From Myxococcales bacterium (GTDB lineage Bacteria > Myxococcota_A > Polyangia > Haliangiales > Haliangiaceae), in NCBI GenBank assembly GCA_016720595.1, contig JADKKI010000025.1:93420-157419 (forward strand): DNA of 64,000 nt. Reading direction: 5' to 3'. Below are positions 45,528-55,887 of this stretch, one piece after another (within the stretch, counting starts at the first letter, position 1; each line of letters begins with the position of its first letter). The translations under genes and the position numbers were made by a program. The notes beneath the pieces were generated by a model. That model did not search any database and had not been told where the DNA came from. It worked only from the letters and a program-made list of their open reading frames with translations.

Positions 45528-45569
45528 ACCACACAGCGCGGTTGCACAGACCTTGATACGATTCTTTTC

Positions 45570-46955
45570 ATGGAGCACTGCCGGCAGTCGCGGCTCGTGG
45601 AAACCCTCGTCGCCCTCGCGCTCGCGTTGAGCGCGACCGGCTGCAAGCGCCACGTCAGCAACGGCGATGATACGCAGCTCGACGCCGCATACGATCCCGA
45701 TGCGTGCGAGGGCAACCTCAGCTGCTTCCTCGTCGATTGCGCGGGGAAGGGACTGCCGCCGACCAGCATCTCGGGACGCGTGTTCGCACCCAACGGCACG
45801 CTGCCGCTGTACGGCGTCAACGTCTACGTACCGATCACCGATCCGGGGCCGCTCGCCGAAGGCGCGGTCTGTGATCGCTGCGCGAACGGGCTCCCAGGCG
45901 GCGCGTACACGCAGACGGTCACCGACGAGAACGGTGACTTCACGCTCCCCAACGTCCCGGCGACGACGGACGTGCCCGTGATCGTGCAGGTCGGGAAGTG
46001 GCGGCGGCGGTTCACGATCCCGAACGTCGCCGCGTGCCAGAACCTCCCGATCGACAACGCCGTGACCCGCCTGCCGAAGAACCAGGCCGAAGGTGACATC
46101 CCGAAGATCGCGATCACCACGGGCAGCGCCGATGCGCTCGAGTGCCTCCCGTTCAAGCTCGGCATCGATGCGGCCGAGTTCACCAACGACACCGGCACCG
46201 GCCGCGTCAACCTGTTCACCGGCAACGGCACGGATCGCTACAACCCGCCGCTCAACGCCGGCGCGGTGTTCCCGAACGCGACCGCCGCCTGGAGCACCAC
46301 CGCGAAGCTCAAGACCTACGACATCACGATCATGTCGTGCGAGGGCAACCAGGGCGCAGGGACCAAGCCGCAGAGCTCGATGGACGCGATGAAGGAGTAC
46401 GCCGACCTCGGCGGCCGCGTGTTCATGTCCCACTGGCACAACATCTGGATCGGTGGCGAGTCCGGCGTCCCGAGCCACGGCATCCCCGACTGGGAGGCGA
46501 TCACCACGTTCAACTACGCCGCGGCCCAGGATCAAGAAAACACGATCGCGAGCATCGATCAGACCGTGAACAAGGGCATGTCGTTCGCGAAGTGGCTGTC
46601 CAACGTTGGCGCCTCGACGGTGTTCGGCCAGATCCCGATCAGCGGCGCGCGCTACACGCTCCCGATGGCGGATCCCACGAAGTCCGACCGCCGTGTCTAT
46701 CTCGAGCCCGCGCTCTCGAACAACCACGTCAGCGTGCAGGACCTCGAGTTCACCACGCCGACCACGGTCGCGCCCGACCAGCGCTGCGGCAAGGTCGTGT
46801 TCTCGGACATGCACGTCGCCTCGGGGTCGAGCTCGGCGGCGGGTGCGGGCAAGGCGTTCCCCCTCGGCTGCTCGGCGACGCCGCTGTCTCCTCAGGAGAA
46901 GGCGCTGGCCTTCATCTTCTTCGACATCTCGTCCTGCGTCGGCTCGATCCAGTAG
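45570..46955 (+). CDS. Carboxypeptidase-regulatory-like lipoprotein, paralogue A
   Basis: A 461-residue lipoprotein (lipobox ATGC). Residues about 60-150 form a carboxypeptidase-regulatory-like beta domain (PPTSISGRVFAPNGTLPLYG), followed by a segment PKIAITTGSADALECLPFKLG and a domain with MSCEGN and YADLGGRVFMSHWHNIWIG, which could be a glutamine-amidotransferase/DJ-1-like fold (inference). The C-terminus has RCGKVVFSDMHVASGS and SPQEKALAFIFFDISSC. It is clearly paralogous to the convergent gene at 47898-49454. The bactofilin gene starts 27 bp after its stop. Function unknown; surface location likely. Confidence 0.7.
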   Translation: MEHCRQSRLVETLVALALALSATGCKRHVSNGDDTQLDAAYDPDACEGNLSCFLVDCAGKGLPPTSISGRVFAPNGTLPLYGVNVYVPITDPGPLAEGAVCDRCANGLPGGAYTQTVTDENGDFTLPNVPATTDVPVIVQVGKWRRRFTIPNVAACQNLPIDNAVTRLPKNQAEGDIPKIAITTGSADALECLPFKLGIDAAEFTNDTGTGRVNLFTGNGTDRYNPPLNAGAVFPNATAAWSTTAKLKTYDITIMSCEGNQGAGTKPQSSMDAMKEYADLGGRVFMSHWHNIWIGGESGVPSHGIPDWEAITTFNYAAAQDQENTIASIDQTVNKGMSFAKWLSNVGASTVFGQIPISGARYTLPMADPTKSDRRVYLEPALSNNHVSVQDLEFTTPTTVAPDQRCGKVVFSDMHVASGSSSAAGAGKAFPLGCSATPLSPQEKALAFIFFDISSCVGSIQ

Positions 46956-46981
46956 CGGCGCTTTGCTAGGGTGGCCGCCTC

Positions 46982-47392
46982 ATGGTGGCAGTCAAGCAAG
47001 CAGCGATGGGTGAGATCACGACGCTCCTCGGCCGGGGTGCGAGCTTCGAGGGGAAGCTCACGTTCGACGGCACCGTCCGCATCGACGGCCGGTTCAAGGG
47101 CGAGGTGTTCTCCGACGACACGCTCGTGATCGGCGAGGGCGCGGTGGTCGAGGCCGAGATCGAGATCGGCGAGGTCATCATCCAGGGCACCGTCGTCGGC
47201 AACGTCAAGGCGAAGCGATCGATCGAGATCCACGCCCCGGGCCGCGTGAAGGGTGACCTCCACACGCCGACCCTGCAGATCGACAAGGGCGTGATCTTCG
47301 AGGGCCGCTCGTTCATGGAGGCCGCGAACGGTGGCCTCAAGCCGCCGACGCCCGCCGCCACGAAGCCTGCTGCGCCGACCCCCGTGAAGTAA
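46982..47392 (+). CDS. Bactofilin
   Basis: A 136-residue bactofilin (polymer-forming cytoskeletal protein, DUF583). The core (about 12-110) is a beta-helix made of repeated short strands (GKLTFDGTVRIDGRFKGEV, VEAEIEIGEVIIQGTVVGN, IHAPGRVKGDLHTPTLQI), ending with a Pro/Ala/Lys tail. Bactofilins form filaments without nucleotide and serve cell shape, chromosome arm or polar organisation in myxobacteria. It lies between two convergent paralogous lipoprotein genes. Confidence 0.93.
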   Translation: MVAVKQAAMGEITTLLGRGASFEGKLTFDGTVRIDGRFKGEVFSDDTLVIGEGAVVEAEIEIGEVIIQGTVVGNVKAKRSIEIHAPGRVKGDLHTPTLQIDKGVIFEGRSFMEAANGGLKPPTPAATKPAAPTPVK

Positions 47393-47404
47393 CCGCCAAG
47401 GTTC

Positions 47405-47420
47405 CGGCGGCGGACCGCCG
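47405..47420 (+). terminator. Hairpin after the bactofilin gene
   Basis: CGGCGG-CGGA-CCGCCG, a 6-bp GC stem with a 4-base loop, 12 bp after the stop. No U-tract follows, so it is a weak terminator candidate or part of the repeat region beginning at 47433. Confidence 0.3.
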
Positions 47421-47432
47421 TGTCGAATTGCC

Positions 47433-47843
47433 CGAACCGCCAAGGGTTCGCTGGTTGGCACTTCCGTGTCCCAGAGTTTTTGAACCGCCAAGGCCGCCAA
47501 GGGCGCCAAGGTCAGAGGGTCTTTCTTACCCGTCGCGAGCTCCCGCCCAAGGACACGAGCTCCCCTCGTTCGTTGGTTGCCGGATCAGTCCGATCAACAT
47601 GAGCTCCTCGCCACGCCATCCGCGCCAGCGGCGGTGTGCAACCGGGAACATGGGTGACCCGGCTGAGGCGCACTTTGGCATCGTTGAAGTGACGAACCGA
47701 ACCAACAAGTGGGAGCGCTCGCGTCCTGGGGCGGGCGCTCGCAACAGGTTGAAAAACCCTCTGACCTTGGCGCCCTTGGCGGCCTTGGCGGTTCGTAAAC
47801 TCTGGGGCACGGAAGTGCCAACCAGCGAACCCTTGGCGGTTCG
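47433..47843. repeat. 411-bp element with 88-bp near-perfect inverted repeats
   Basis: The left arm (47433-47520) and right arm (47756-47843) are inverted copies matching at about 85 of 88 positions. The arms contain serial CGCCAAGG units. Inside, a further weaker inverted match extends each arm to about 145 bp (to about 47578 and from about 47700), leaving a centre of about 120 bp. No credible coding sequence lies inside. The right flank (47844-47897) carries extra partial units (CCTTGGCGGTTCG). The whole 505-bp gap between the bactofilin gene and 47898 is filled by this element. It looks like a non-autonomous mobile element. Confidence 0.8.
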
Positions 47844-47897
47844 ACACCAGCCTTGGCGGTTCGACACGGCGGTTCGCGCGCAGCCCTTGGCGGTTCG

Positions 47898-49454
47898 CTA
47901 GAAGATCGGCCCGGCCACGCACGACGCGATGTCGAAGAACATGAAGGCGAGGGCCTTCTCCTGCGGCGTCAGCGCCGAGGACGAGCACGAGTCCGGGAAC
48001 GCGGTGCCAGGGCTCGACGACGAGTCGCCGGAGACGTGCATGTCGGAGAACACCACCTTGCCGCAGCGCTCGCCCGGGGGCTGCTCGTTCGGCGTGGTGA
48101 ACTGGAACATCTGCGGGAACTGGTTCTGGTTGTTCTGCTGCCAGTAGACCCAGCGCTCCGCCTTGGTGTTATCGACGGAGGTCACGGTGTTCTTGCCGGT
48201 GTTCGCGCCGATCGGGATCACGCCGCGCATGCCCGCGGGGGAGCCCATCACGTTCAGCATCCAGGTCGCGAACGAGCCGCCCTTGGGGTTGTTCATCTCG
48301 TCGATGGTGTCGGGCGGATTGGAGAACGTGGTGCTGTTGTTGTTCCACACCGCCACGCTCGGCCACACCGCGGGGCGCTGACCCATGCCGCCTTGCTCGG
48401 TGGCGCCTTCGATCCAGATGTTGTGCCAGTGCGAGAGGAAGATGCGGCCGCCGAGGTCGGCGTAGTTCTTCAGCGCGTCCATCGCGGTCTGCGGCTTGGT
48501 CACGGGGAACTGACCGCCCTCGCAGGAGTTGATGACGATGTCGTACTCCTTGAGCTTGGTGGCGTCGTTCCACAGCGCGGCGGAGTCGGCGAAGTTGCCG
48601 GTGCCGCCGGCGAAGCCGTTCTTGAACTTGTTCGCGCCCTGACCACCCCCCGCGCCGGGATCCGCGTAGAGGTGCAGGCGCTGCGCGCTACCCGCGGTGC
48701 CCATCTCGGCGTCGTCGATGCCGAGCTTGCGGATCAGACACTCGAGCGCATCCGCGCTGCCCGTGGAGATCGCGATCTTGGGCATGTTGCCCTCGGTCTT
48801 GTTCTTGGGCAGACGAGTGTCGGTGGCGGGGAGCGCGGTGTCGGCGCACTGCGGGACGTTGGGCACCGTGATCGTGCGGCGCCACTTGCCGGTGGAGATG
48901 ATGATCGGGATGTTCGCGCCGGCCGGGACATCGGTCATCACGAAGCGACCGTTCTCGTCGGTCTGGACCTTCGAGATCGGATAGCCGGGCAGGGTCTCGC
49001 CGCAGCGATCGCAGATCGAACCCTCCGGCGGCGGAGCGACCGGCGTGTTCGGGATGTAGACGTTGATGCCGTAGAGGGGCAGCGTGCCGTTCGGGGCGAA
49101 CACGGTGCCGGAGATGCTGGTGGGCGGCTTGCCCATCGCATCGCACTTGACGATCTTGCACTCGAGCCCGATGCACTCGTCGTTGCCGGCGCAGCGCCCA
49201 TCCGGCGTGCAGCGATACCCATCGCCACACTCGCCGCCGCCCTGGGTGCAGACGGCGTCGCACTTGCCATCCTCGGTGCAGTGATAGCCGCCGGGACACG
49301 TCGTCGGTGCGGTCGGCGACGGATCGCACTGCGTCATGCAGGCCACCGGAGGTGGAACCTGGTTCTCGCAGACACTCACGCCCGAAGGCCCATCACCACC
49401 GCATCCGGCGGCCGCGATCGTGACGACGACGATGGCAATCCGAATTCCCCGCAT
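47898..49454 (-). CDS. Carboxypeptidase-regulatory-like lipoprotein, paralogue B
   Basis: A 518-residue lipoprotein (lipobox AAGC). After the signal comes a Cys-rich EGF-like stretch (CPGGYHCTEDGKC, CGDGYRCTPDGRC) absent from paralogue A. It then has the same order: PPTSISGTVFAPNGTLPLYG, PKIAISTGSADALEC, SCEGG with YADLGGRIFLSHWHNIWIE, and RCGKVVFSDMHVSGDSS with SPQEK-like LTPQEKALAFMFFD. Convergent with paralogue A and the bactofilin gene, separated from them by the 411-bp inverted-repeat element. Function unknown. Confidence 0.72.
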   Translation of the reverse strand: MRGIRIAIVVVTIAAAGCGGDGPSGVSVCENQVPPPVACMTQCDPSPTAPTTCPGGYHCTEDGKCDAVCTQGGGECGDGYRCTPDGRCAGNDECIGLECKIVKCDAMGKPPTSISGTVFAPNGTLPLYGINVYIPNTPVAPPPEGSICDRCGETLPGYPISKVQTDENGRFVMTDVPAGANIPIIISTGKWRRTITVPNVPQCADTALPATDTRLPKNKTEGNMPKIAISTGSADALECLIRKLGIDDAEMGTAGSAQRLHLYADPGAGGGQGANKFKNGFAGGTGNFADSAALWNDATKLKEYDIVINSCEGGQFPVTKPQTAMDALKNYADLGGRIFLSHWHNIWIEGATEQGGMGQRPAVWPSVAVWNNNSTTFSNPPDTIDEMNNPKGGSFATWMLNVMGSPAGMRGVIPIGANTGKNTVTSVDNTKAERWVYWQQNNQNQFPQMFQFTTPNEQPPGERCGKVVFSDMHVSGDSSSSPGTAFPDSCSSSALTPQEKALAFMFFDIASCVAGPIF

Positions 49455-49585
49455 CCGTTGATAGTACCTGGGTCTCGAGCCGACCCGCGACTATCTGGAG
49501 GTGACCGATCCTTGCACGGTCGGGTGCCTGGCCAGATTTGCGTCAGGAGGCTCACCTCGCGCTGCGGGGTTGATCACGATCCCGG

Positions 49586-49641
49586 CCCGAGATCGCCGCG
49601 ATCTGGCGGCGACCTGGCGGCGATCTGGCCGCGATCTCGGG
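49586..49641. repeat. 11-bp inverted repeat with GATCTGGCGG units
   Basis: CCCGAGATCGC at 49586-49596 is inverted as GCGATCTCGGG at 49631-49641, with short repeats (GATCTGG, CCTGGCGG) between. It abuts the stop of the single-TM protein gene at 49642, so it may be a 3'-end stem structure or terminator. The remaining gap to 49454 shows nothing recognisable. Confidence 0.45.
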
Positions 49642-50307
49642 CTATTCGACGGCCCGGAGCGTCCCGGACCCCGCACACGCGAGGGTGCCGGTGGCCGGGT
49701 CGAAGGCGTACGAGACAGCTCCGTGCGCCACGGTCACTGGGCCGCTGAGCTGGGCGACGACCTCGTCGAGGGCCTCGCCAGAGCCGAACCGCCCCCGCCG
49801 TGCACGGTCGAGGAGCTCGTCGATCGCCTCCGAGACCTCGGCGGCGAGGTCCGGCCCCGCAGTGAACCGGAGGCCGGGACCCGTGAGGGTGCACGCGCCC
49901 GCGCCGACCAGCGAGCCAAGGGCGGGTGCCTCGAACCGAGTCAGGGCGCGGACCAGCCGTGGCTTGCCGGCCGACCACCGCGCCAGCTCGCGATCGATCG
50001 TCTGGGCAGCAGCGCCCTCGGCGACGATCGGATAGCGGTTCTCGATCTCCTCTCGGCGTGCGGCACGCGTGTAGAGCGTGACTGCGACGGCGAGCGCGGC
50101 CGAGGTGGCGACGAGGGCGATCAGGAGCGTGCGCAGGCCGCGGCGGTGCGAGATCCGCGGCGCGGGTGCGGTGCCATCCGCGACTTCCAAGATCCGGACG
50201 ATCGGGGTCGCGAGCGGCGTCCCCGCCGGAACGCGGCGCAGCTGCGGCGTGATCCCCGGAGTCGGGATCACGCTCGGGACAGCGCTGTCAGACGCACGCG
50301 GCTTCAT
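49642..50307 (-). CDS. Single-TM protein of unknown function
   Basis: A 221-residue protein: Pro/Thr-rich cytoplasmic N-terminus (1-55), one membrane helix (about 59-80, LLIALVATSAALAVAVTLY), and an extracytoplasmic domain of about 135 residues with a Cys near ACTLTGPGLRF and another in GTLACAGSG. No family recognised. It follows the hybrid histidine kinase gene by 62 bp on the same strand. Confidence 0.6.
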   Translation of the reverse strand: MKPRASDSAVPSVIPTPGITPQLRRVPAGTPLATPIVRILEVADGTAPAPRISHRRGLRTLLIALVATSAALAVAVTLYTRAARREEIENRYPIVAEGAAAQTIDRELARWSAGKPRLVRALTRFEAPALGSLVGAGACTLTGPGLRFTAGPDLAAEVSEAIDELLDRARRGRFGSGEALDEVVAQLSGPVTVAHGAVSYAFDPATGTLACAGSGTLRAVE

Positions 50308-50369
50308 CGGAAGCTCGCCTCATAGTGCGGTTCCGGGAGTGGTGCAATGGGGAACTCGTGGGATCGGGG

Positions 50370-52283
50370 TTAGCTGCCGGGTGTCTGCGCCGCCTGGGCC
50401 GCCGCGATGGTCAGCTCGATCGCGCCGAACAGCTCTTCGAGCCGGAACGGCTTGCTGAGGAACTGGTTCGGGGTCCTGGTCAGGAACTCGTCGAGCTCCT
50501 GGGTGAAGGCGCCGCCGCTGATGAACACCAGCCGGCGCTCGAGCCCCGGGTGCTCGGCGGAGATCCGGCGGAACACGTCGCGGCCGTTCAGGCCCGGCAT
50601 CATCACATCGCAGATGATCACGTCGAAGCTGCCGGCGTCGATCGCCGCCAACCCGGCCTCGCCGGAGCTCGCGGACATCACGTCGTGGGCTGGGGTGAGC
50701 AGGCGGGTCAGGGCGTCGCGGACGAGGCGCTCGTCATCGATGATCAGGATCTTCCAGCGGCCTGCTCCCAGTCTCGGAGGCACGGGAGTGTCCACACGGG
50801 GGTCGGGGCCGTGGTGGGCGTTCAGCACGATCGTCATCGTGGTCCCGGCGCCAACGCTGGACTCGATCTCGATCGTCCCGCCGAACCCCTCGACGATCGT
50901 CTTGCACACCGCGAGGCCCAGGCCCATCCCCTCGCCGATCCGCCGCGTGGTGAAGAACGGATCGAAGATCTTGCCGCGAACCTCGTCGGGGATCCCCCGG
51001 CCGGTGTCGCGGATCGCGAGTGCGACGGACGCCGAGCCCCGCGGGGCGAGCGAGATCGTGATCGTGTGCGTGCCCTCGGCCGGCAGCGACTGGATCGCGT
51101 TGAGAAGGATGTTGATCACCACCTGCTCGAGCCGGGACGCATTGCCCAGCACGTGAGGGATCGGCTCGATTCGCCGCACGAGCTGCGCGCGATGGCGGAG
51201 ATCGTTGTCCACCATCTTCAGCGCCAGCTCGACGGTGGCGACGAGATCCACCGGGCCGGGAGGCGCATCGTCGGGGCGGGCGAACGAGCGCAGCCCGGAA
51301 GTGATCGAGGCCACGCGGGTGATGCCGTGCTCGATCTCTCCCAGGCGCTCGCGGATCGTCGCGACGGTGGCCTCCGGGAGACCCACGAGCAGGGCATCGA
51401 TCCGCTGCACGCCGAGCATGGCGTACGTCAGCGGATTGTTGATCTCGTGCGCCACACCGGCGGCGAGCGTGCCCATCGCGGCGAGCCGGTCGGCGTCCAC
51501 CATCCGCTGCTGGATCGCCTTGCGCTCCGTGACATCTCGCGCGAACGCGAGCACGGCGGGCTGGCCGTCCCAGTCGCAGCGCACGGATTTGATCTCGATG
51601 ATCCGGTCCGGGTTCCCGAGGGTCCGGTACTCGTGGGGACCGATCTCGGTCCCGGTGCGGAACATCTCGGCGACCCGGGCTGCGGTCAGCCGCGCATCCT
51701 CGGGCGGGAGGAACGCCGAGATCGGCTGGCCAAGGGCCTGCTGGGGGCTGCCAGCCCCGAGCAGGGTCGCTGCCCGGGGGTTCATGAACACGATCGTCCC
51801 GCGAACCAGGATCACCACCCCATCCGGCGCGGCTTCGACGAGGAACCGGAACCGGGCCTCCGAGGCCCGCAGCGCGGCCACCGCCTCGCGCTCGACGCTG
51901 ACATCGCGGTAGTAGCCGAATACGAACGTACCGCCGGGAGTGATGATCCGGGTCGCGGCGAGCTCGATCGGGATCTCCCTGCCGGAGGGCTGCTGCACGG
52001 TGACGTCGAAGAACAACGGGGGTGCCTCGCCCAGGCGGGCGACCGCTCGCTGGACCACCGGCCAGTCGGCCTCGCGCAAGATCAACCACGGGACCTGACC
52101 GACCAGCTCCGCGGAGGTCCGCCCGGCGATCTGTTGAGCGCGCAGGCTGGCGTACACGATGGTGGGCGGGACCTGGTCTACCCGAACCACATAGATCGCG
52201 AGGTTGGCGAGCTCGGCGGCGGTCTCGATCGCCGTCCACAACGATGCGACATCAAGGCCCGCGACAGGCGACCCGGTACTCAC
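50370..52283 (-). CDS. PAS-PAS hybrid histidine kinase
   Basis: A 637-residue cytoplasmic sensor: PAS 1 (about 15-135), PAS 2 (about 140-255), HisKA with His279 in [12 protein letters not shown], ATPase domain (about 375-495, N-box [13 protein letters not shown]-box GMGLGLAV), and a C-terminal receiver (about 515-637) with phosphoacceptor Asp559 in [10 protein letters not shown] and Lys in FLSKPFR. The NtrB/AtoS-like HisKA with an attached receiver suggests a phosphorelay or self-damping kinase. There is no membrane segment, so the signal is intracellular. The GTG at 52283 precedes PAS 1. No output regulator is adjacent. Confidence 0.92.
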   Translation of the reverse strand: MSTGSPVAGLDVASLWTAIETAAELANLAIYVVRVDQVPPTIVYASLRAQQIAGRTSAELVGQVPWLILREADWPVVQRAVARLGEAPPLFFDVTVQQPSGREIPIELAATRIITPGGTFVFGYYRDVSVEREAVAALRASEARFRFLVEAAPDGVVILVRGTIVFMNPRAATLLGAGSPQQALGQPISAFLPPEDARLTAARVAEMFRTGTEIGPHEYRTLGNPDRIIEIKSVRCDWDGQPAVLAFARDVTERKAIQQRMVDADRLAAMGTLAAGVAHEINNPLTYAMLGVQRIDALLVGLPEATVATIRERLGEIEHGITRVASITSGLRSFARPDDAPPGPVDLVATVELALKMVDNDLRHRAQLVRRIEPIPHVLGNASRLEQVVINILLNAIQSLPAEGTHTITISLAPRGSASVALAIRDTGRGIPDEVRGKIFDPFFTTRRIGEGMGLGLAVCKTIVEGFGGTIEIESSVGAGTTMTIVLNAHHGPDPRVDTPVPPRLGAGRWKILIIDDERLVRDALTRLLTPAHDVMSASSGEAGLAAIDAGSFDVIICDVMMPGLNGRDVFRRISAEHPGLERRLVFISGGAFTQELDEFLTRTPNQFLSKPFRLEELFGAIELTIAAAQAAQTPGS

Positions 52284-52455
52284 CGGGCGACTCTACCTGA
52301 CCTCCCAGGAGATCTTCTGGCAGGGCCACGGAGCGGCGCATTGTCGCAGCCACCGTCGAGAATCCGAAAGCATCCCACCGTTGACACCGGTTCTGGCCCC
52401 GACTATAAGCACGGCGCGCCAACCCCAGGATTCTCGCTAGGTTGCGCAGGTACCC

Positions 52456-52926
52456 ATGGATCAGACGCCCCTTATTTCGATCGCGTCGGGACACCCACTG
52501 ATCGACATCGATCTGACTGCGGTCGTCCAGTTCGTCCTGTTCCTGCTCGTCTACCTGATCGCCAACGCTCTCCTGTTCCAGCCGTACCTCGCGCTGCGCG
52601 AGCGCCGGAAGGCCGGGATCGAGGGTGCGCGCGCCGAGGCCGAGCGGATGACGGCAACGGCGGACGCCAAGCTGGCCGACTATCAGAAGCAGCTCGCGGT
52701 CGCGCGTGATCGCGCTGGCGAGGAGGGTCGCAAGATCCGCCTCGAGGGCGCGGCCCACGAGAAGGAGGCGACCGACAAGGCGCGTGCCTTCGCCCAGAAG
52801 TCGCTCGACGACGCGCAGACCAGGATGCGCACCGAGACCGAGGCCGCCCGCGCGCAGCTGATGCCGCAGGCCGATGCCCTGGCCAAGACGATCGCCTCGA
52901 AGCTGCTCGGTCGGGAGGTTGCCTAA
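52456..52926 (+). CDS. atpF: ATP synthase F0 subunit b (first of two)
   Basis: A 156-residue F0 stator subunit: membrane helix (about 22-42, VVQFVLFLLVYLIANALLF) followed by a long charged coiled coil to the C-terminus. It anchors F1 to F0. First of two b-type genes in tandem, so this organism likely forms b/b' heterodimers; which is b and which b' cannot be fixed. The next gene overlaps its stop as TAATG. A 170-bp gap separates it from the divergent hybrid kinase and should contain the atp promoter. Confidence 0.92.
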   Translation: MDQTPLISIASGHPLIDIDLTAVVQFVLFLLVYLIANALLFQPYLALRERRKAGIEGARAEAERMTATADAKLADYQKQLAVARDRAGEEGRKIRLEGAAHEKEATDKARAFAQKSLDDAQTRMRTETEAARAQLMPQADALAKTIASKLLGREVA

Positions 52927-53792
52927 TGTCCCCGATGTCTGCAACGCGCAAGCTCGGCACCATCGCGCTCCTCGCAGCAGCGGTGTTCCTCGCCTCGTTC
53001 CTGGTCTCGTTCGCGCTGACCGGCGTGGCCAGCGCGTTCGCGCAGCCTTCCGGCGAGGGCAGCGATCACGGCTACGCCCCGCCCAGCGACGAGGGTCCGC
53101 CCCCGCCGCCCAGCGACGAAGGCACGGCGCCCGTTGCGCCCGGTGAGCATGGTGGCGAGGCTGCAGGCGCCGAGCACGCCGAGCATCACGACCCGACGCA
53201 GCACTTCAACTTCTTCGGCCTCAGCTACCGAGGCAAGGACGAGTTCGGCGGCAAGCTCGGCGACGGCCAGATGGTCGACGCCCAGACCGGCCAGGTCGTG
53301 AAGGAAGAGGAGCCAATGTCTCCTCCCTTCATGTTCATGGTCCTCAACTTCCTGCTGCTGATGGGCATCCTGGTCTGGAAGGGCAAGCCGGCCGTCCAGC
53401 AGATGGCGGCCGAGCGGCACGATCAGATCAAGACCGCGCTCGACGAGGCCGCGAAGCTGCGCCAGCAGGCCGCGGACAAGCTCGCCGAGTACGAGGCACG
53501 CCTCAAGGACGCGGACGCCGAGATCAAGACGATGGTCGAGGGCATGCGCAAGGACGCCGAGACCGACAAGGCCCGGATCCTCGCGAACGCCGAGAAGCAG
53601 GCCGCCCAGATGAAGAAGGATGCCGAAGCGCGGATCGCCGCGGAGATCGAGTACGCACGCGCGCTCCTGACCCGCGAGGTCACCGCCGCCGCGGCCGGTG
53701 CCACGGAGAAGCTGCTGCGCGAGAAGATGCTGCCGGCCGACCAGTCCAAGCTCGTGACCTCGTTCATCACCGACGTTCAGGAGCGTGCCTGA
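52926..53792 (+). CDS. atpF: ATP synthase F0 subunit b' with long N-terminal extension
   Basis: A 288-residue b-type subunit, much longer than the usual 150-170. The normal part (about 135-288) has the membrane helix PPFMFMVLNFLLLMGILVW and coiled coil. It is preceded by about 130 extra residues: an N-terminal hydrophobic signal-like helix (about 12-35), a repeated PPSDEG/acidic linker, and a His/Glu/Ala-rich stretch ending before HFNFFGLSYRG. The N-terminal helix may be cleaved or form a second anchor. ATG 52926 overlaps the upstream stop; ATG 52935 is equally possible. Confidence 0.85.
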   Translation: MSPMSATRKLGTIALLAAAVFLASFLVSFALTGVASAFAQPSGEGSDHGYAPPSDEGPPPPPSDEGTAPVAPGEHGGEAAGAEHAEHHDPTQHFNFFGLSYRGKDEFGGKLGDGQMVDAQTGQVVKEEEPMSPPFMFMVLNFLLLMGILVWKGKPAVQQMAAERHDQIKTALDEAAKLRQQAADKLAEYEARLKDADAEIKTMVEGMRKDAETDKARILANAEKQAAQMKKDAEARIAAEIEYARALLTREVTAAAAGATEKLLREKMLPADQSKLVTSFITDVQERA

Positions 53793-54319
53793 TGGCGTCT
53801 GGAAGTCTCGCCCGCCGCTACGCCAAGGCCGTGATCGAGCTCGGCTCCACGGACAAGATCGGCCTCGATCTCCGCACGCTGTCGAAGGCGATGAAGGAAT
53901 CCGCCGAGCTGCAGACCGTGCTCACGAACCCCGCGATTCGCCGCGCCGATCGCCGCAAGGTGCTCGATGCGCTGCTCCAGCGGATCGCCGCGAATCCCTT
54001 GACCAAGAACCTCGTCTATCTCCTGCTCGACGGCGAGCGGCTGAACGAGCTCCCTGCGATCTCCCGCGAGCTCGATGCGATGATCGAGGCGCGGGGCGGG
54101 CGGATCACCGCCGAGGTCACCTCGGCCAAGCCGCTCGATCCGGCCCAGCTGTCCCAGATCACGGCCGCGCTCGAGAAGCTCTCGGGCAAGAAGGTCACCA
54201 TCTCGAAGAAAGAGGATCCGGACCTCCTTGGCGGCGTGGTCGCCAAGGTCGGGGATCGGGTCTACGACGGTTCGCTCCGCACCCAGCTTCGCAACCTCCG
54301 CGAAGAGTTGATCAAGTAA
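53792..54319 (+). CDS. atpH: ATP synthase F1 subunit delta
   Basis: A 175-residue delta (OSCP) subunit linking the b stalk to the top of F1. The N-terminal helical domain starts [12 protein letters not shown] and the C-terminal part has [15 protein letters not shown] and [20 protein letters not shown], a conserved end motif. Start overlaps the b' gene as TGATG. Normal length. Confidence 0.93.
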   Translation: MASGSLARRYAKAVIELGSTDKIGLDLRTLSKAMKESAELQTVLTNPAIRRADRRKVLDALLQRIAANPLTKNLVYLLLDGERLNELPAISRELDAMIEARGGRITAEVTSAKPLDPAQLSQITAALEKLSGKKVTISKKEDPDLLGGVVAKVGDRVYDGSLRTQLRNLREELIK

Positions 54320-54344
54320 GCAAACGGCACCTGAGGAAACGACC

Positions 54345-55883
<1,539 letters not shown>

Positions 55884-55887
55884 AACG

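Noticed and set aside
42838..45534. Minus-strand open frame opposite the PEGA kinase
   Set aside because: Shadow of the kinase gene; the apparent repeats mirror the PGYPQQ-coding repeat.
45542..45560. Sigma-70 promoter TTGCAC/TACGAT before the lipoprotein at 45570
   Set aside because: The spacing between the two hexamers is only about 9 bp, too short for a promoter.
47512..47988. ORFs inside the 47-kb inverted-repeat element
   Set aside because: Low-complexity translation of CCAAGG units, no start context, overlaps the inverted arms.
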